The notes beneath the pieces are model-generated. The model was not told the origin of the DNA and made no database searches. It worked only from the letters and a program-made list of their open reading frames with translations. Below, in pieces: positions 34,396-46,444 of a stretch of 64,000 nucleotides of DNA (positions are counted from its first letter, which is position 1; each line of letters starts with the position of its first letter). Where the stretch lies: contig CM067309.1 of NCBI GenBank assembly GCA_034231615.1, positions 28,109,661 through 28,173,660 of the forward strand, written 5' to 3'. The position numbers and the translations under genes are program-made. This DNA is from Meghimatium bilineatum (lineage: Eukaryota > Mollusca > Gastropoda > Stylommatophora > Philomycidae).

Positions 34396-34575
34396 GCACG
34401 GTTGCTAGAGGTGAACATTTTGGAGGGCGCAGAAGAATGATGGTCAACCAGCATAGGATCGGTAGAGTCAAAAGAAGTGTAATGGCGGATACACTCAAGG
34501 AGTGATCGGAACAACTATGGACGTGTCCAGTATGCAGTGATGATGATCCGACGACTAACTAACTAACTAAAAATT
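34396..34575 (+). pseudogene. I-like LINE (third family) 3' end with CTAA tail
   Basis: The plus strand reads VARGEHFGGRRRMMVNQHRIG, QLWTCPVCSDDDPTTN and then a (CTAA)n tail. It parallels 62,100-62,290, where the same LWTCPKCSDDAPTTN end precedes CTAA repeats. Confidence 0.65.
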
Positions 34576-34689
34576 GCATCCAGTGCAGCTTCCACGGGGT
34601 TCTTCCACGGGGTTCACCTTCGTGTCATATACTTTTCAACTCAGGTTCAGGGAGAATCACAGATGAATAAATCATTGGAAGAGAAAGTT

Positions 34690-35490
34690 ACTTTCATATA
34701 CCGACAACATTTTAGTTCATTGTCACGGGATCATGTGGTTTCAAAACTACAGACAGAACTGGACCTGTTATGTAGTTGGTACGAAAAAGCATGAGAACTA
34801 TAGTAAACCTAACTAAAACACAAATAACAAAGTTGCTGTCTTAACAATCGTATTGTCACTCCAACTGCGTAACCAGGTCATTGAGAGAACACATGCAATT
34901 AAGTATTTGGGAGTGCGTTTTGACAGAAGTGTTGCTTTCTGGGAACAGGTACACCATGTTATAGATAAAATCAGGAAATGTATGAGTGTAATACGAGTAA
35001 CAACCGCAGCAATCTGTGAGCTTGTGTCATCTCGTTCTCTTGTATCATGGCCTGGGTCCTTTCAGTTATTGAATACGCTCTTGCCATCGTACTTCTCAGC
35101 CATACGGAAATAGAAATATTGGAGAGAGAGAGCGAGAGAGAGAGAGAGCACAACGAGGCAATGCGCATTACACTTGGATACACAAAAGACAGCGCGCGCT
35201 ACCGCCTTGATTTTCCAACCATAGCGTATAAAACAAGGATTTGTCCAGCGCTTGCTTATCTTCGAGTTAGTGCAGAAATAAAGCATCATCTGCACGGAGA
35301 AATTGGAAAAGTTAAAAGTAGCATATTAAAAGAGGAATATCCTCGATATGTCACTCGAATGATATTATTCAACTTGTATGTCCACCCGATGGCATACATC
35401 CTTGTGCAGACTGGAGAATGTGCGCAATCACAACTAGGTAATACCTTTTCGGTACACATCAGACTTGAGAGAGAGTGTCGACTATAGAAC
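34690..35490 (+). pseudogene. I-like LINE (third family), RT-thumb fragment
   Basis: The plus strand reads RTHAIKYLGVRFDRSVAFWEQVHHV, a VIEYALAIVLLSHTEIEILER block (then a GAGA-rich insertion), NEAMRITLGYTKDS and a CPALAYLRVSAEIKHHLH block. It corresponds to the region before RNase H at 60.97-61.4 kb. It lies just after a 3' end of the same family, so two fragments sit side by side. Confidence 0.7.
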
Positions 35491-35824
35491 CGTCTAAATG
35501 CCACTATTCTCTGGGGTAAAAAGTGCTACAGCAATCCAATTTCACAAGAACACTACAGTACTGTCTCAATATATGGATAAGGAATCATAAAATGAGAACG
35601 TATAAAACATAAGAGATAAGCTGTTATGTCTGATGGATTTGCAGAGTACAAATAATATGTGGAACTACTGTAAAACGTGATCCGATAGACAAAAAGTGAA
35701 AACATTGGACAAAGAAGATTTACAAGTCATAGAAAAAACTTGACAGGGAGAAAATTCAAATCGATGCTTTAACAGGATATTGCAATTCTGTTCCCATGAT
35801 GAAATCTCCTAAATACTTGCACAA

Positions 35825-35930
35825 AATAGACCTAGATGGCATACTCTATTTAAAAAAAAAGGCGCCGCATCTTGTGAGACGAGGAGAATGCATCATCTCA
35901 ACAGCGGAGTATTGAGAATTGGTGTATCGC
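35825..35930 (+). pseudogene. Short LINE C-terminal fragment
   Basis: The segment 'cacaaaatagacctagatgg' followed by 'cgaggagaatgcatcatctc' matches 53,400-53,510, which encodes the AQNRSTWCSTIKK/EKRRNAAAQQW helix. It is under 110 bp and diverged. Confidence 0.5.
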
Positions 35931-36507
35931 TCAATTTGGAACTCTACTACTGTCTTCACCAATAACACTTTCATTGCGACATTTTCATATCATTAGAAAC
36001 TTGAATAGGTATACCTGTTAAGAATAATTAATACAGTATATTAGCAATAAAACCCACGGACAGACGACGTGTCGACTAAAAAAAAACCTTCCTCATAATA
36101 AACCTTCATTTTAATTGTATTTGTTCTGTGTTGCCCCATTTTCATTTCCATCGCACTTTTCTTTTACTGATACAGATACTTTTTTTCTACAATTTAATAT
36201 CCTGCTATTTTCTTTACCGTTCATTTGTTCATTTTTTCGTCTCCTGTCTTGTATATGTATAACCATGTATCATTCATTTTCTTTCCGCATATGTTCATTA
36301 TATAAATGTGCATGCAGTGTCACTACCATAGGTCACCTCGGAAATTGTTAGGATTTCCATTGGCTGGCAAAAGTATAGATAGCAAATTATGAATAAATGG
36401 CCAATGAGAAGCATGGTTATAATCTGAATGGCCTAAGATAGCACATATGTCTGTGTTCTTACATTAAACATGTAGTAATATGCTTATATATAGAACTTTG
36501 CGCATGC
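35931..36507. other. Mostly unrecognised; Penelope-like motif at about 36,052-36,100
   Basis: The minus strand at about 36,052-36,100 carries the string 'gtcgacacgtcg' preceded by 'gaggaaggtttttttt'. This resembles the foldback motif at 51.4 and 52.95 kb. The rest is pyrimidine-rich and non-coding. Confidence 0.35.
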
Positions 36508-36895
36508 GGTTGCGTCTGTGGGTCTCACCAATAGCTCACTAGACAAACCAACCATGCAACAGAAAACCTTAGTAGATGACATGCCTTTATATTGAGGTTA
36601 TCTTCTTATAGAAGCTTCATGGTATGTCATCTATACAATCCCGTAGTCGTAACCTTCGATAACAGTTACCATGTTGTTCCGACAGGCCGACGTTGTGCTT
36701 GAACTAGTTACGTGCACGGTGTGGGTGGGCGGAACAACAAAGAAACCTGCCGCAGGGTTGTGCCCTGATGTCGACGTCTGTTTCGGGGACATTAGACTCG
36801 AAACACCGTTGAGTCGGATGTCTGCTGAAACAGAAGGCGGAGCACTTTTGAGAATGGCCCACGTGCTGTGAGGTCAGCTTCTAATCAAGAATTAT
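36508..36895 (+). repeat. ~385 bp dispersed repeat, plus copy
   Basis: The reverse complement of this segment matches 49,324-49,706 at high identity. It includes the shared ORF fragment (FRQADVVLELVTCT, then CPDVDVCFGDIRLETPLSRMS) and a hairpin around 'tagatgacatgc'. Coding function is unlikely because the ORF is open only locally. Class unknown. Confidence 0.65.
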
Positions 36896-38700
36896 ACATA
36901 GTGCTATCCTCTATTCGCTATGTGTTACTGACGGTTTTACCACATGCGTGTCGAATTCGTATTTCCCAAGGCTGTTTTAGTGATTCCTAAAACTTTATTA
37001 TCATTTGTTTTTACATTTCACATATAGATAAATAACAATTTTGGAGTGCAAATTAAACTAGTCTCCTTTTGAACGCGCATTGACATGTGTGACCTAGATT
37101 TCATGAACACCTTGATGGTGAATACAATTTAAGTGAATGATAATAGGCGTCAAATACGAATGAGATATTTCGTGCTGATATGGGACACATGTGATCACTA
37201 AATCGTGTGTCAATAGTGTTTGCAAATGATGGCATAGATAACAATTAGGAGGGCGCATGTAGTGCCATCCAGACACACAAGAAAAACACAAATAAATAAT
37301 AAAAAGAACCTCGCTTTATGGAATAATACCGAACATTTCTGCGTCACATAGACACATGTGCTATATCGATCAGAGGTAGTGCAAATATGTCCATCAGAAT
37401 GTTATTTTAATCAGTGGTTATCATCCTTCATGGATAATGCCCTTCTTCTTGGAGAAAAATTATTCAATGTTCATTCAAATGTCTTTAAGAAGTCATAGAC
37501 GTTATACGTCACAGAATGTTTTTAAACTTCGATGCTTTAATTCTATTGTTTACCGTTGTAGTGGCACCCCTGCAAGGATCTGTGGTCCCCATTTCCAAAA
37601 AAATAAATGTTTGTGACCTTCCCTTTTCAAGTCTTTATGACCCTCCAGGTGGCATATGGTCCCCGTTGAGAACCACTCTTTAAGAAAAAATACAAACTAT
37701 AAACCAACCTTTTCATGACAGTTTTGGTGTTCATTACTGTGATGTTTCAATATTTGAAAGTATATTTTTATATGGAAGAACATATTGTTAGGACGAGAAT
37801 ACACCTCTAAAATCAGAAAGGTGATATTAGACCACGAGAAAGGGCTCAGAAGGCGTAGAGGATTGATTTCATTATACTCGAGCTTCCCATTATGTACTTC
37901 GACCTATTATTAAGAAAAGCCTTCCGAGCACAATAAAGAGCACGTAAATTCGTATCTTCAAGTGTATCTCAGGTATCTCTGAACTAGGAACACATAGACA
38001 GGACGTCACGACCTTGTATCTATTCGCACATCTTGAGCACAATTCGAATGATTTAACCATTATACCAGGGATATTATACTGTAATTTTAATCAGTGATAC
38101 ATATTTTAATTCACACACTTATGTAACAGGTACCGTGAGGGGTGTGACCTGTATGTTGAAAATGGGAGTTACACTCGCCATGTGCCTGTACAAATCTGCT
38201 GCGTTTATCATAACTAGACACATACATACAAGAAAAACTGGTCAATTGATATTAACTATAAGAACCAGTGGACTTATGTACACATTTTGATTCACTAGCT
38301 AGGCTGTCCGAGTGTCAAATCTTGACCAACGATATTTGACATGCTTACTTGTATATGCAAACCAGTGGTACTGCAAACATAGGTTATTTACTCACTAAAA
38401 TTAGTTATCACTTTCTAACAATCGATATACCCATCTGAGAATTGAGATATTGAATAATCAACAATATTTCCGAGAACATTCTATTAATGAGAAACATTGG
38501 ATGTATTGAAACTTTACAACACGGATTTTTAGATTAAAAGGGGCATGCTTCTACGTCGCAAAAAGTGTCTGTTGTCAAGAAGCGTTGCTGGAGTTTGAAC
38601 CGATTTGTATTAGTATATCTAGAAATACTTGTATTATTATATTAGTATGTGCTTACAAAGTCCTTCAGAAAAGACCGACTTGCTGATCTCACACAACGTG
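36896..38700. other. No recognisable gene; possible hAT end at 37,555-37,685
   Basis: About 1.8 kb of AT-rich sequence without coding support. The only recognisable item is a possible hAT terminal segment, listed separately. Confidence 0.4.
37555..37685 (-). mobile_element. Possible hAT-type MITE fragment
   Basis: The minus strand begins near 'agtggttctcaacggggacc' and continues 'atatgccacctggagggtca'. AGTGGTTCTCAAC is the familiar terminal motif of many hAT-derived MITEs. The partner end and TSD were not found, so only one end is supported. Confidence 0.4.
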
Positions 38701-38715
38701 ACTTACCTTAACCTT

Positions 38716-40048
38716 GGGGTGCAAAGGGAACGCATTGCTCTAGGCGGACCCAGGGTTAGCAGATAACCAAGATCCCAAATGTACCTCCACGCGGTGCACC
38801 CTGGAAACAGAAATACAGCAGCTCGAGCTGATTCTGGCCAAATCATTTGGGGATCATGTCCGAGAATGTGGAGGTAGCAGATGGAAAGAGATTTGACTGC
38901 ACAAGAGACAGACAATATCTCCGACACCACCAGCATCACCACATATAGCGACACTGTCGACATACAGTGAAGCTTGTCAGTCCAGTCCGAACATTGGAGG
39001 GGCGACCAATGTAAAATGCACGTAAAGGTAGATGCATGGCGAGAGACACATAGATTTCATACCGAGTACAATGAAACAATGAAAGGGCAGAACAGCGCTA
39101 GAGGGCAGCGCGAACTGCAAATAGAAAATGAAAAGTTCCTAGGAAAGGGGAACTACAAGCTCCGTCAACTCGAGACGAGCTTCTAGTTACCTGTGTTCCT
39201 TACAGGCAGAGACCCATACCCATTCATTGGCATTTGGTAAAGCAAGAAGACCTAATCCAACTCTAATGTCGAGCCTTCCTAAACCAGAAATATGCTCGCG
39301 AAGAGAAAGGGTTCTGTACCCGATGGGCTTAGGCAAGAAAGGGACAACGATGGTAGTCCTGGTCCAACTCTACAGTCAAGGTTTCCTATACCAGAAGTAC
39401 ACTTGCAGAGAGAAAGGGTTCCGTACCCGATGCGCTCAGGCACAAAAGGGACAACGATTTAGCCCTGACCCAACTCTACTGTCAGGTTTTCCTACACCGG
39501 AAATACACTTGAAGAGAGAAAGGGTTCAGTACCTGATGGGCTCAGGCGCTATTGGGACAAAGACTCTCAGCTCGAGAACGCCTTGCTCTCAAACGCGTGG
39601 TGTTAGACTCGAACTTGGACAAGGGGTACACGATGTCGGTGAATGACACCTCGGCCAAGAGGGCGAAAGAGCCAGGGTCCAACTCCTCTGTTGAGTTCTT
39701 CCCCTTAAGGAACCAGGCTCACGGATGAGAAACGGTTCAGTACCCAATGGGCACAGGCACAGCACGTCCAATTACACGAGGCAAGTTCATAGACAGTGGA
39801 ACACCTCGTTCGAGTCAGACGAGAGAAAAAAATCGTCTGGGCGAAGAGTCGCCACTACGCGTGCTTGGAGACAGATATATAGGCTGTCACAGGCTAAGGG
39901 TAGCCCACCCGAATTGTCAAGGCATGCCGAAATCGGATGTGCTAGGCCTACAAGGCGCATAACGGTGGCACAACGTAATCACGCTCCCGGCGGAAATCGC
40001 ACGGATATCCGTGATAGTTACAATGGAGCGAACGAAAAACAAACAAAA
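38716..40048 (+). mobile_element. 1.3 kb retroposon, copy 2
   Basis: Full-length form (1333 bp) bounded by a perfect 11-bp TSD, ACCTTAACCTT (38,705-38,715 and 40,049-40,059). It has three clear ~106 bp internal units starting at 39,257, 39,364 and 39,470, and a diverged unit start at 39,679. The 3' hairpin around CACGGATATCCGTG and the ACAAAC tail are present. It lies in otherwise unrecognised sequence. Confidence 0.85.
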
Positions 40049-40084
40049 ACCTTAACCTTTTTCCTGCTCTTTATTCTTGTTGGC

Positions 40085-40225
40085 GACTAAATTATAAGCA
40101 AAGCCAGAAATTATCAGTCTCATCATCCGAGAAACGTGGCGCTGCGTGAAAAAGATTTCGAACCAGGATTGCTCTGGTCGGGATAATTGCTTAAGATTAA
40201 CGCTACCGCAGCGCCTTCGACTACG
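40085..40225 (-). repeat. tRNA-like SINE
   Basis: The minus strand reads 'ggcgctgcggtagcgttaat' (A-box-like) and then 'cctggttcgaaatc' (B box), with 'cgcagcgcc' able to pair with the 5' 'ggcgctgcg'. The acceptor-like pairing and both boxes support a tRNA-derived unit, but the T-stem does not pair, so I do not call a tRNA gene. Confidence 0.5.
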
Positions 40226-40229
40226 TCCC

Positions 40230-40735
40230 GTTATCAAACCTACAGTCTCGTGAATAGAAAAAACATAACTTAACACCAGTTAGCCATGAGATCACCTAAG
40301 CTGTCACGGTTTGTTTAAAAAAAAATTAAACTATAAACTTCACATTTACGCTAATATGCAATTACGCTAATGACCAATACAGTCAAGTCTAACATCGACA
40401 TATTAGCTTCTAGGATGCATTCGCGTAAAAAAATGCTAAAGAAACACTACATAGAAGCTGAAATTAAAACTTCACTATCATAGGTAATAACGAGTGACAA
40501 ACTCGTTAGTTAGTTACTTTTGGACTATGACCGATGTAATGTCAGCATCTCTTCTAAAACTTGACACCAATTCTTTGTTTTTTTCTTCCAGAAACATTTA
40601 TCTTATTAGACAAACTGAATTGCTTGTTTTAAAATCATTATATGTTTAAAGGCACTTGGTCTCACAGGTAATTAATTTAGTGTAAATTACTTGTATGAAT
40701 TTCCAGTAGTTGCATCTAAATGTCAATGCATGTAG
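40230..40735. other. No recognisable gene
   Basis: AT-rich; nothing supported. Confidence 0.4.
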
Positions 40736-40739
40736 TATG

Positions 40740-43150
40740 CTCATGCCCTTTGACCCAATGCCATTTTGTGATATATACATGTGTTTGTGAGTTGTTGTTC
40801 TGCTCCATATAATGTGTTCCATTTATCTGGCCCTGGGAGGAAAAGCATTTTCCTGATGTCATCCAGCACTGGGTATTCAAAAAGGTGGTGGTCAACAGTT
40901 TCATAGGGATGAGTGCACATCCGGTACCCTGGAGTGTGTTGCAATTGAAGTCTGTTCAGGTGATTGTTAAGCTGTACATGTTTTGTGCGAATTCTGAAGA
41001 TGATAATCTGGTCTTTCATTGCCAGGAGGTTGATGTTATCTTTATAATTTGGGCTGGTCATATATTTATAGATTTTCCTCCTAGTGTTTTCCATGGCTCA
41101 TCTGTTCATCCAATTTTCTTTGTTCACAGATTTCAACATCATTTTAACAGTGTGCATGGTTGTTTGTGTATGTGGCTGTTTTTGCTGTGCTCCCTTCTTT
41201 GCTAGTCTGTCTGCCTTGTCATTTCCAGGTGTGTTTGAGTGGCCCGGAATCCACTGCATAACAATGCTGACTTCATAAGATGTAAGCAGCTGGTTTGCAT
41301 GGTGATACATTTCAACTAGTTCAGGTTTACAATGTCCATCACATTCTAGTGCTTGAAGAGTAGACATATAATCTGTAAAAATCACAGTGTTTTGGACTTT
41401 TGATGGAAAGGCATCAAATATGGTCTTCATGGTACAAGGCAACTTCTAGTCATGTTATTTCAGCTTCATAGTTAGAACATATCTCCCCACAAGCATCAAA
41501 CAACGCATCAGATGTTTTGTGTGGATATTCTATATATACACCATAACCTGCTTTGATGGTGGCTTTAAAAGCAGACCCATCTGTATAGACATGCATCCAT
41601 TGTTCTGGGTAGGTGTCTACTGTTTTCTGTGTTGCTTTCATAAGACTTACTGGGTCGGAACTTTTCGTTGCATTATCTCTTAATTGTGTCTTGAATTCCG
41701 GTAATTTAAAGCTTGCGTGTGGTGATAAATATTTTTCAACTCTTTGCAGTTCTTGTCTCTTGTCTGAGAAGTGATAGCTGTCTTTTATTTCATTGACATG
41801 GCTAAGGACTGACTTTTAAAAACATCTGTATTTTGGTTGCCAGTTTTCTACAATTTGTTTATTTGAGTGTTATTAGTTCATTTTTTTGCTTCTTTCATAA
41901 GCTTTATCTCGCCACATCTCAAGGGGTTCTACATTTGTCTGTATTTCACATGCAGCCGTTGGTCTAGATGTCATTGCTCCACTAATACGGCTTAGGGCAC
42001 TGTTCTGCACTCTGACTAGAGATTCTACATTTGTCTTGGAACATGTTGTGAGGAGAGCACTGTTGTATTCTAAAGCAGAGCGTATGTACCCAAGATATAA
42101 TCCTCTAAGGGGATCCTTGTCTGATCCCCAAGATGTGCCCGTGAGTCTTTTCTGCAGAAGCAATCGTTTAAATGCTTAATTTTTGATATTGTCTACATGC
42201 TTCTTGAGCGTGAGCTGCCGATCAAGCGTGATTCCAAGATATGTGGGATGTTCCTCTCTTGGAAATTTCATGTGTCCAACCACAGACTGATATTTCCTTT
42301 GGCTAAATTATGACTTTTGGTGAAGATGGTATAGACAGTTTTCTCACAGTTTACTTTCAGTTTCCATGTTTGACAGTATTCATGTAGTCTTCTTAAAACT
42401 TTAGTCTTTTGGCTGAACTTTCAACATTCTCATGGCTCTGCCATATTTTTAGGTCATCAGCATAGAGGGTTTTTTAAGCTTTGATATGTTTGGCAAGGCC
42501 ATTCATGTAAATGAGGAAGAGGGTGCAGTGAAAGCACAACCTTGTGGTAAGCCTTCCTCTAGAACATTTTGGGTGAAATTGCATCATTTATCTTTGTCTG
42601 GATTGTTCTGTCAATAAGGAAGTATTTTATCCAGTTATATAGCTTTCCACTAATTCCCACCTCAATCATCTTCATCAGAAGGCACTTTCTCCATACTCGA
42701 TCATAAGCCTGTTGCAAGTCAAAGAAGATGGCTACAGTATGTTTGTTTTCCTGGAATCCATCATGAATTTTCTGTGTCAACCTAAATAGTTGGTCTTCTG
42801 TGCAACTGCATTTTCTGAAGCCAGCCTTAGTCTTTGTTTCATTTGATGACACTCCAAACATTTGAACTTTGCATACTGTGTGAGGATTTTTTCATTTCTT
42901 CTTTCTTCCATTGATAGCAAACCTGTGCATGTTTCCATTTCTGTGATTGGGGTAGTATTCATACCTCCTGTGAAGCCAGCCTGTTCATGGCAAATGTTGT
43001 GTGAACTTTCGAGGGAACAGCAAAGTCGTACGTTAACCATTCTTTCTGATAGTTTCTCAAGACATGATGTTAGAGATATGGGACGGTAACTTTGGGGTTC
43101 TTCTGGAGGTTTGTTACTTTTCAGGATGGGAAAGATGTGAGCATTTCTCC
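40740..43150 (-). pseudogene. Old I-like LINE relic (related to the 14.6 kb element)
   Basis: From right to left: QAGF (RT3 region), FRKCSCTEDQLFRLTQKIHDGF, IFFDLQQAYDRVW, a degraded RT5-YADD region around 42.4-42.55 kb, LLQKRLTGTSWGSDKDPLRG, RSALEYNSALL, RVQNSALSRISGAM, then RNase H VYTDGSAFKATIKAGYGVYIEYPHK, NYEAEI, VIFTDYMSTLQAL and IPGHSNTPGNDKADRLAKKG, and a C terminus with RIRTKHVQLNNHLNRL. The order equals that of the 14.6-18.7 kb LINE but the copy is much older. A segment that belongs after the RT is found misplaced at about 42,830-42,965 (see findings). Confidence 0.75.
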
Positions 43151-43164
43151 CAATAAATATTTAG

Positions 43165-44160
43165 AAGTCCAAAAATATATCAATATTTGCTTCATAGACT
43201 ACATCAAGGTCTTTGACAGAGTCAACATGAAATATTAATCAAATGTCTTCAAGAAATAGGCATAGATCGAAAAGACATCAGACTGATAATATATATTGGG
43301 AACAAACTACATCAATAAGATGTGAAAACAGCTACTCTCTATACATAGAAATAAGAAGAGGGGTAAGACAAGGATGCATTTTATCACTAGGCCTATTTAA
43401 TATCTACACAGAGAATATCTTTAAAAATATATAAGAAATGCCAACACTCAAGATCAATGGGAAAATAATAAACTTCCAAACAACAAAAACCATGATAATC
43501 AGCAAAGACACAGAAGAACAAGAGCTAAATATAAACATAAATGGACAGAAACTACAACAAGTAAAACATTATCAATATCTTGGACACATAGTCACAAATG
43601 ATGGCAGATGTGAAACAGAAGTTAAACGGAGAATAGGAAAGGCTAAAAGCCCCTTAAATGACATGAGGAAAATATTAACCTCTAAATAAATTACAAACAA
43701 GTTAAAAATGAGAATTATAAAATGCTACATCTGTTCTATATTAATGTATGGCTCAGAAACATGGACACTAAATAAACAATGAGAAGACATAATTTATGCC
43801 TTTGAGATGTGGGTATATAGGAGAATAGGGAGAACATCATGGAAAGAGAAGAAAACAAATAAAGAGGTACTAAAACACTTAATATGAAGAAAGAACTACT
43901 AAGAGAAATAAAGATCAGGCAAATAAAATATTTTGGACACATTAAAAGACATGACACCTTATTGAAAACCTTATGTGAAGATAAAATCAAAGGGAAGTGA
44001 GCAAGAGGTAGGAAGAGATACATGGGGGAGATTAACATTACACGATGAACAGGTTGCAGTCTAGCAGAGTGCACTACCAAGACAAGAGACAGTGGATATT
44101 GGAGATTCGTTGCAAACAACCATCGTTGCGGAGACTTCACTTGATGATGATGATGATGTT
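43165..44160 (+). pseudogene. RTE-like LINE family A relic
   Basis: The plus strand reads FIDYIKVFDRVN (RT4), IEIRRGVRQGCILSLGLFNIYTENI (RT5), then a gap where YADD should lie, MPTLKINGKII, YQYLGHIVTNDGRCETEVKRRIGKAK, SILMYGSETWTLNKQ, a FEMWVYRRIGRTSW block, EIKIRQIKYFGHIKRH, and MNRLQSSRVHYQDKRQW ending in (GATGAT)n. It is the most complete copy of family A here. The catalytic Asp pair region is deleted. Confidence 0.7.
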
Positions 44161-44339
44161 GAATGGATTTCAGGTAAATTGCATGTTTGATGTGGGCTGT
44201 ATATGTTGTAGATTGTGTATTCCCCCCCCCCCAGTAGGCCAGATGGTCATCTTCTGCATGTCTGTGGGATGAGCTGTTAGCTGTGTGACATGTCCCTGAA
44301 TATCACTCTTGATAAAAACGGGCAATCCCTAGTAAACTT
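44161..44339. other. Short unrecognised gap
   Basis: It contains a 12-base poly(C) at about 44,222-44,232 and no gene. Confidence 0.4.
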
Positions 44340-46444
44340 ATTACACAGCCCTTAACCTGTGACTGACCTAGCACGTCGACGGGATACACAAAGTGCTCAA
44401 TAGGAAACTTAAATGGAGAGGAAGGCACATCACACGCAAAAGAGATCAGCGGTAACCAAAAAAAATAGCAACTATCAACATCTGCGGCATTGAAGCAACA
44501 TAAGAACAACTTACATACAAATTTACTCCCCATGTAACAACAACAACCAAATTGACAGTGAAGAATTATATGAACTATTGAATGAAAACATAAACAAAAT
44601 TGATAAAGAGGATGACCTAATAGTAATGGGAGATTTTAACGGAAGACCAGGGAAATGAACGAGTGAAGACAGTAGATACATAGGACCATTTGGGGATACA
44701 CTAACAACAAGAAATGAAAATGGAGACAGATTACTAGAGATATGCAGTCAAAATGAACTATACATCACAAATACTTTCTTTAAACACAAAGAGTCACATA
44801 TCTATACTTGGCGCAAATGGAACAAGCATGCATGCAGAAGCCATATTGACTTCATATTAACAAAAACCAAGAACAGAAGACAAATAATGGACAGTAGAGC
44901 CGTACCTAATTTATCAAATGATACAGACCACCATATGGTGATGGGGACTATCAGAAAGCCAAATGCAAGCGAACGTATTGATAAAATACACAAGAAAGAC
45001 AATGACGAGATCATTAGAATTAACAAGCTTCAAGATGAAAACATATTAAAACTCTTTGAAAGACAAATAGCAGAAGAATACAAGAAATTAAACCCAAAAA
45101 CAAGATCAGTAGAAGAAGAGTGGACACAATTTAAAACCTTAGTAATGAATACAGCTAAAGCAATATGTGGTAATAAACAACGTGGTAAAGAGGGGGAAAA
45201 GAGAACCACGAGGTGGAGTGAAACTATAAGACAAGGCGTGAAAGAGAAAAATAAACTATACAGGGACTGGAAACATAACAAAGAACAAGAAACATGTGAA
45301 AAATATGCATTAGCCCGAAAAAATGTAAAACAACTGATTAAAGAAGCTAAGAGTAAAGCATGGTCTTATTTTGGCAAGAACGTGAATAACGATTACAAAA
45401 CAGCTACAAAACGCTTCTACAAAACAATCATAGTTATGAGAACCATAACAGAAAATTACGATCCTACAGAACTAATAGATGACAGAGAAGGTAAGCCAAT
45501 TTCAAATAAGCAAAGAACATTAAAAAGATGGAAAGAATACTTTTCTGAGTTTCTAAATACAACACCAAGCAATAATACAGCAAAAGAAACCATAAAGAGA
45601 TGTAATGAACAAGAGCCAAATATTCTCATAGAGGAAATTGTCGAGGTCATAAAAAAGGCGAAAAATAACAAAGCTCTAGGGATAGATAACATACCACTAG
45701 AAATTATAAGAGCAGCAGGAGAAACAGGATTATATTGGCTACACAGAATTTTTAACACAGCGTGGAGGCAACAGAAGACATCAACAGACTGGAGAAAAGC
45801 TATTATAGTGCCAATATGGAAAAGGAAAAGCAGCAAAAGAGACTGTAACCAGTACAGGGGAATTTCCTTGTTAAGCCATGCAGGAAAACTATATGCACAA
45901 ATAGTAGAGAAAAGACTGAGACCTGTAATACCTGTAATACAAATTAGTAATACACAAATGGGTTTTACAAGAAACAGAAGATGTACTGATGAAATATTTA
46001 TTCTGAAACAGCTGGCAGAGAAGTCAATAGAATACAACCAAAATTTATACATATCCTTTATAAATCAAGAGAAAATAGGCATTTGACCGAGTAAACAGAG
46101 AAAAACTATGGGAAACATTAAAAATGTATGGAGAATGCCAACATTTAATTAACGTTTGTAGAAATCTCTATAACAACAGCAGTTGCACTATAAGAACAGC
46201 TGCAGGCTACACAGAGGACTTTGTGATTAGCACAGGAGTAAAGCAGGGATGTGTATTATCCCCACTACTTTTTATTTCATACATGGACCATATAAACAAA
46301 ACAGCAAATTGTAATGAAGCAAATGAACTGCTTTTTGCAGATGACCAGGTTTAATTTCAATACAACATTAAAAACCTGCAAGACCACCTAAGCATAATAA
46401 GACACAACAGGCAAGCAATTTGGAATGAAAATCAACATAGACAA
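44340..46444 (+). pseudogene. RTE-like LINE (family B), endonuclease and RT, 5' part of split element
   Basis: The endonuclease reads LIVMGDFNGRPGK at ~44.62 kb and NDTDHHMVMG (metal-site Asp/His) at ~44.92 kb. A 399-residue ORF (44,887-46,086) then covers the linker and RT: WRKAIIVPIWKRKSSKRDCNQYRGISLLSHAGK (RT2), TQMGFTRNRRCTDEIFILKQL (RT3). After a frameshift, AFDRVNREKLW (RT4), STGVKQGCVLSPLLFI (RT5) and LLFADDQV (RT catalytic FADD) follow. The frame continues to FGMKINID, where a 1.3 kb retroposon interrupts it. The element resumes at 47,797. The N terminus is partly degraded. It is fairly well preserved compared with family A. Confidence 0.85.
46434..46444. repeat. TSD of copy 3, left
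   Basis: AACATAGACAA, identical to 47,786-47,796. Confidence 0.85.

Noticed and set aside
38703-38963. Antisense ORF of ~80 codons (STVSLYVVMLVVSEILSVSC) shared by copies of the 1.3 kb element
   Set aside because: It runs off the element's 5' end, is frameshifted in copy 1 and disrupted in copies 4 and 5, and has no recognisable domain. Conservation is explained by recent common ancestry of the copies.
39227-39646. Sense ORF of 139 codons across the internal repeats of the 1.3 kb element
   Set aside because: The reading frame follows ~106 bp non-coding repeats, is not kept in copy 1, and lacks known motifs.
40100-40225. Possible tRNA gene on the minus strand
   Set aside because: The A and B boxes and outer stem are tRNA-like, but the T-stem does not pair and no canonical anticodon arm is evident. 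Better as a SINE head.
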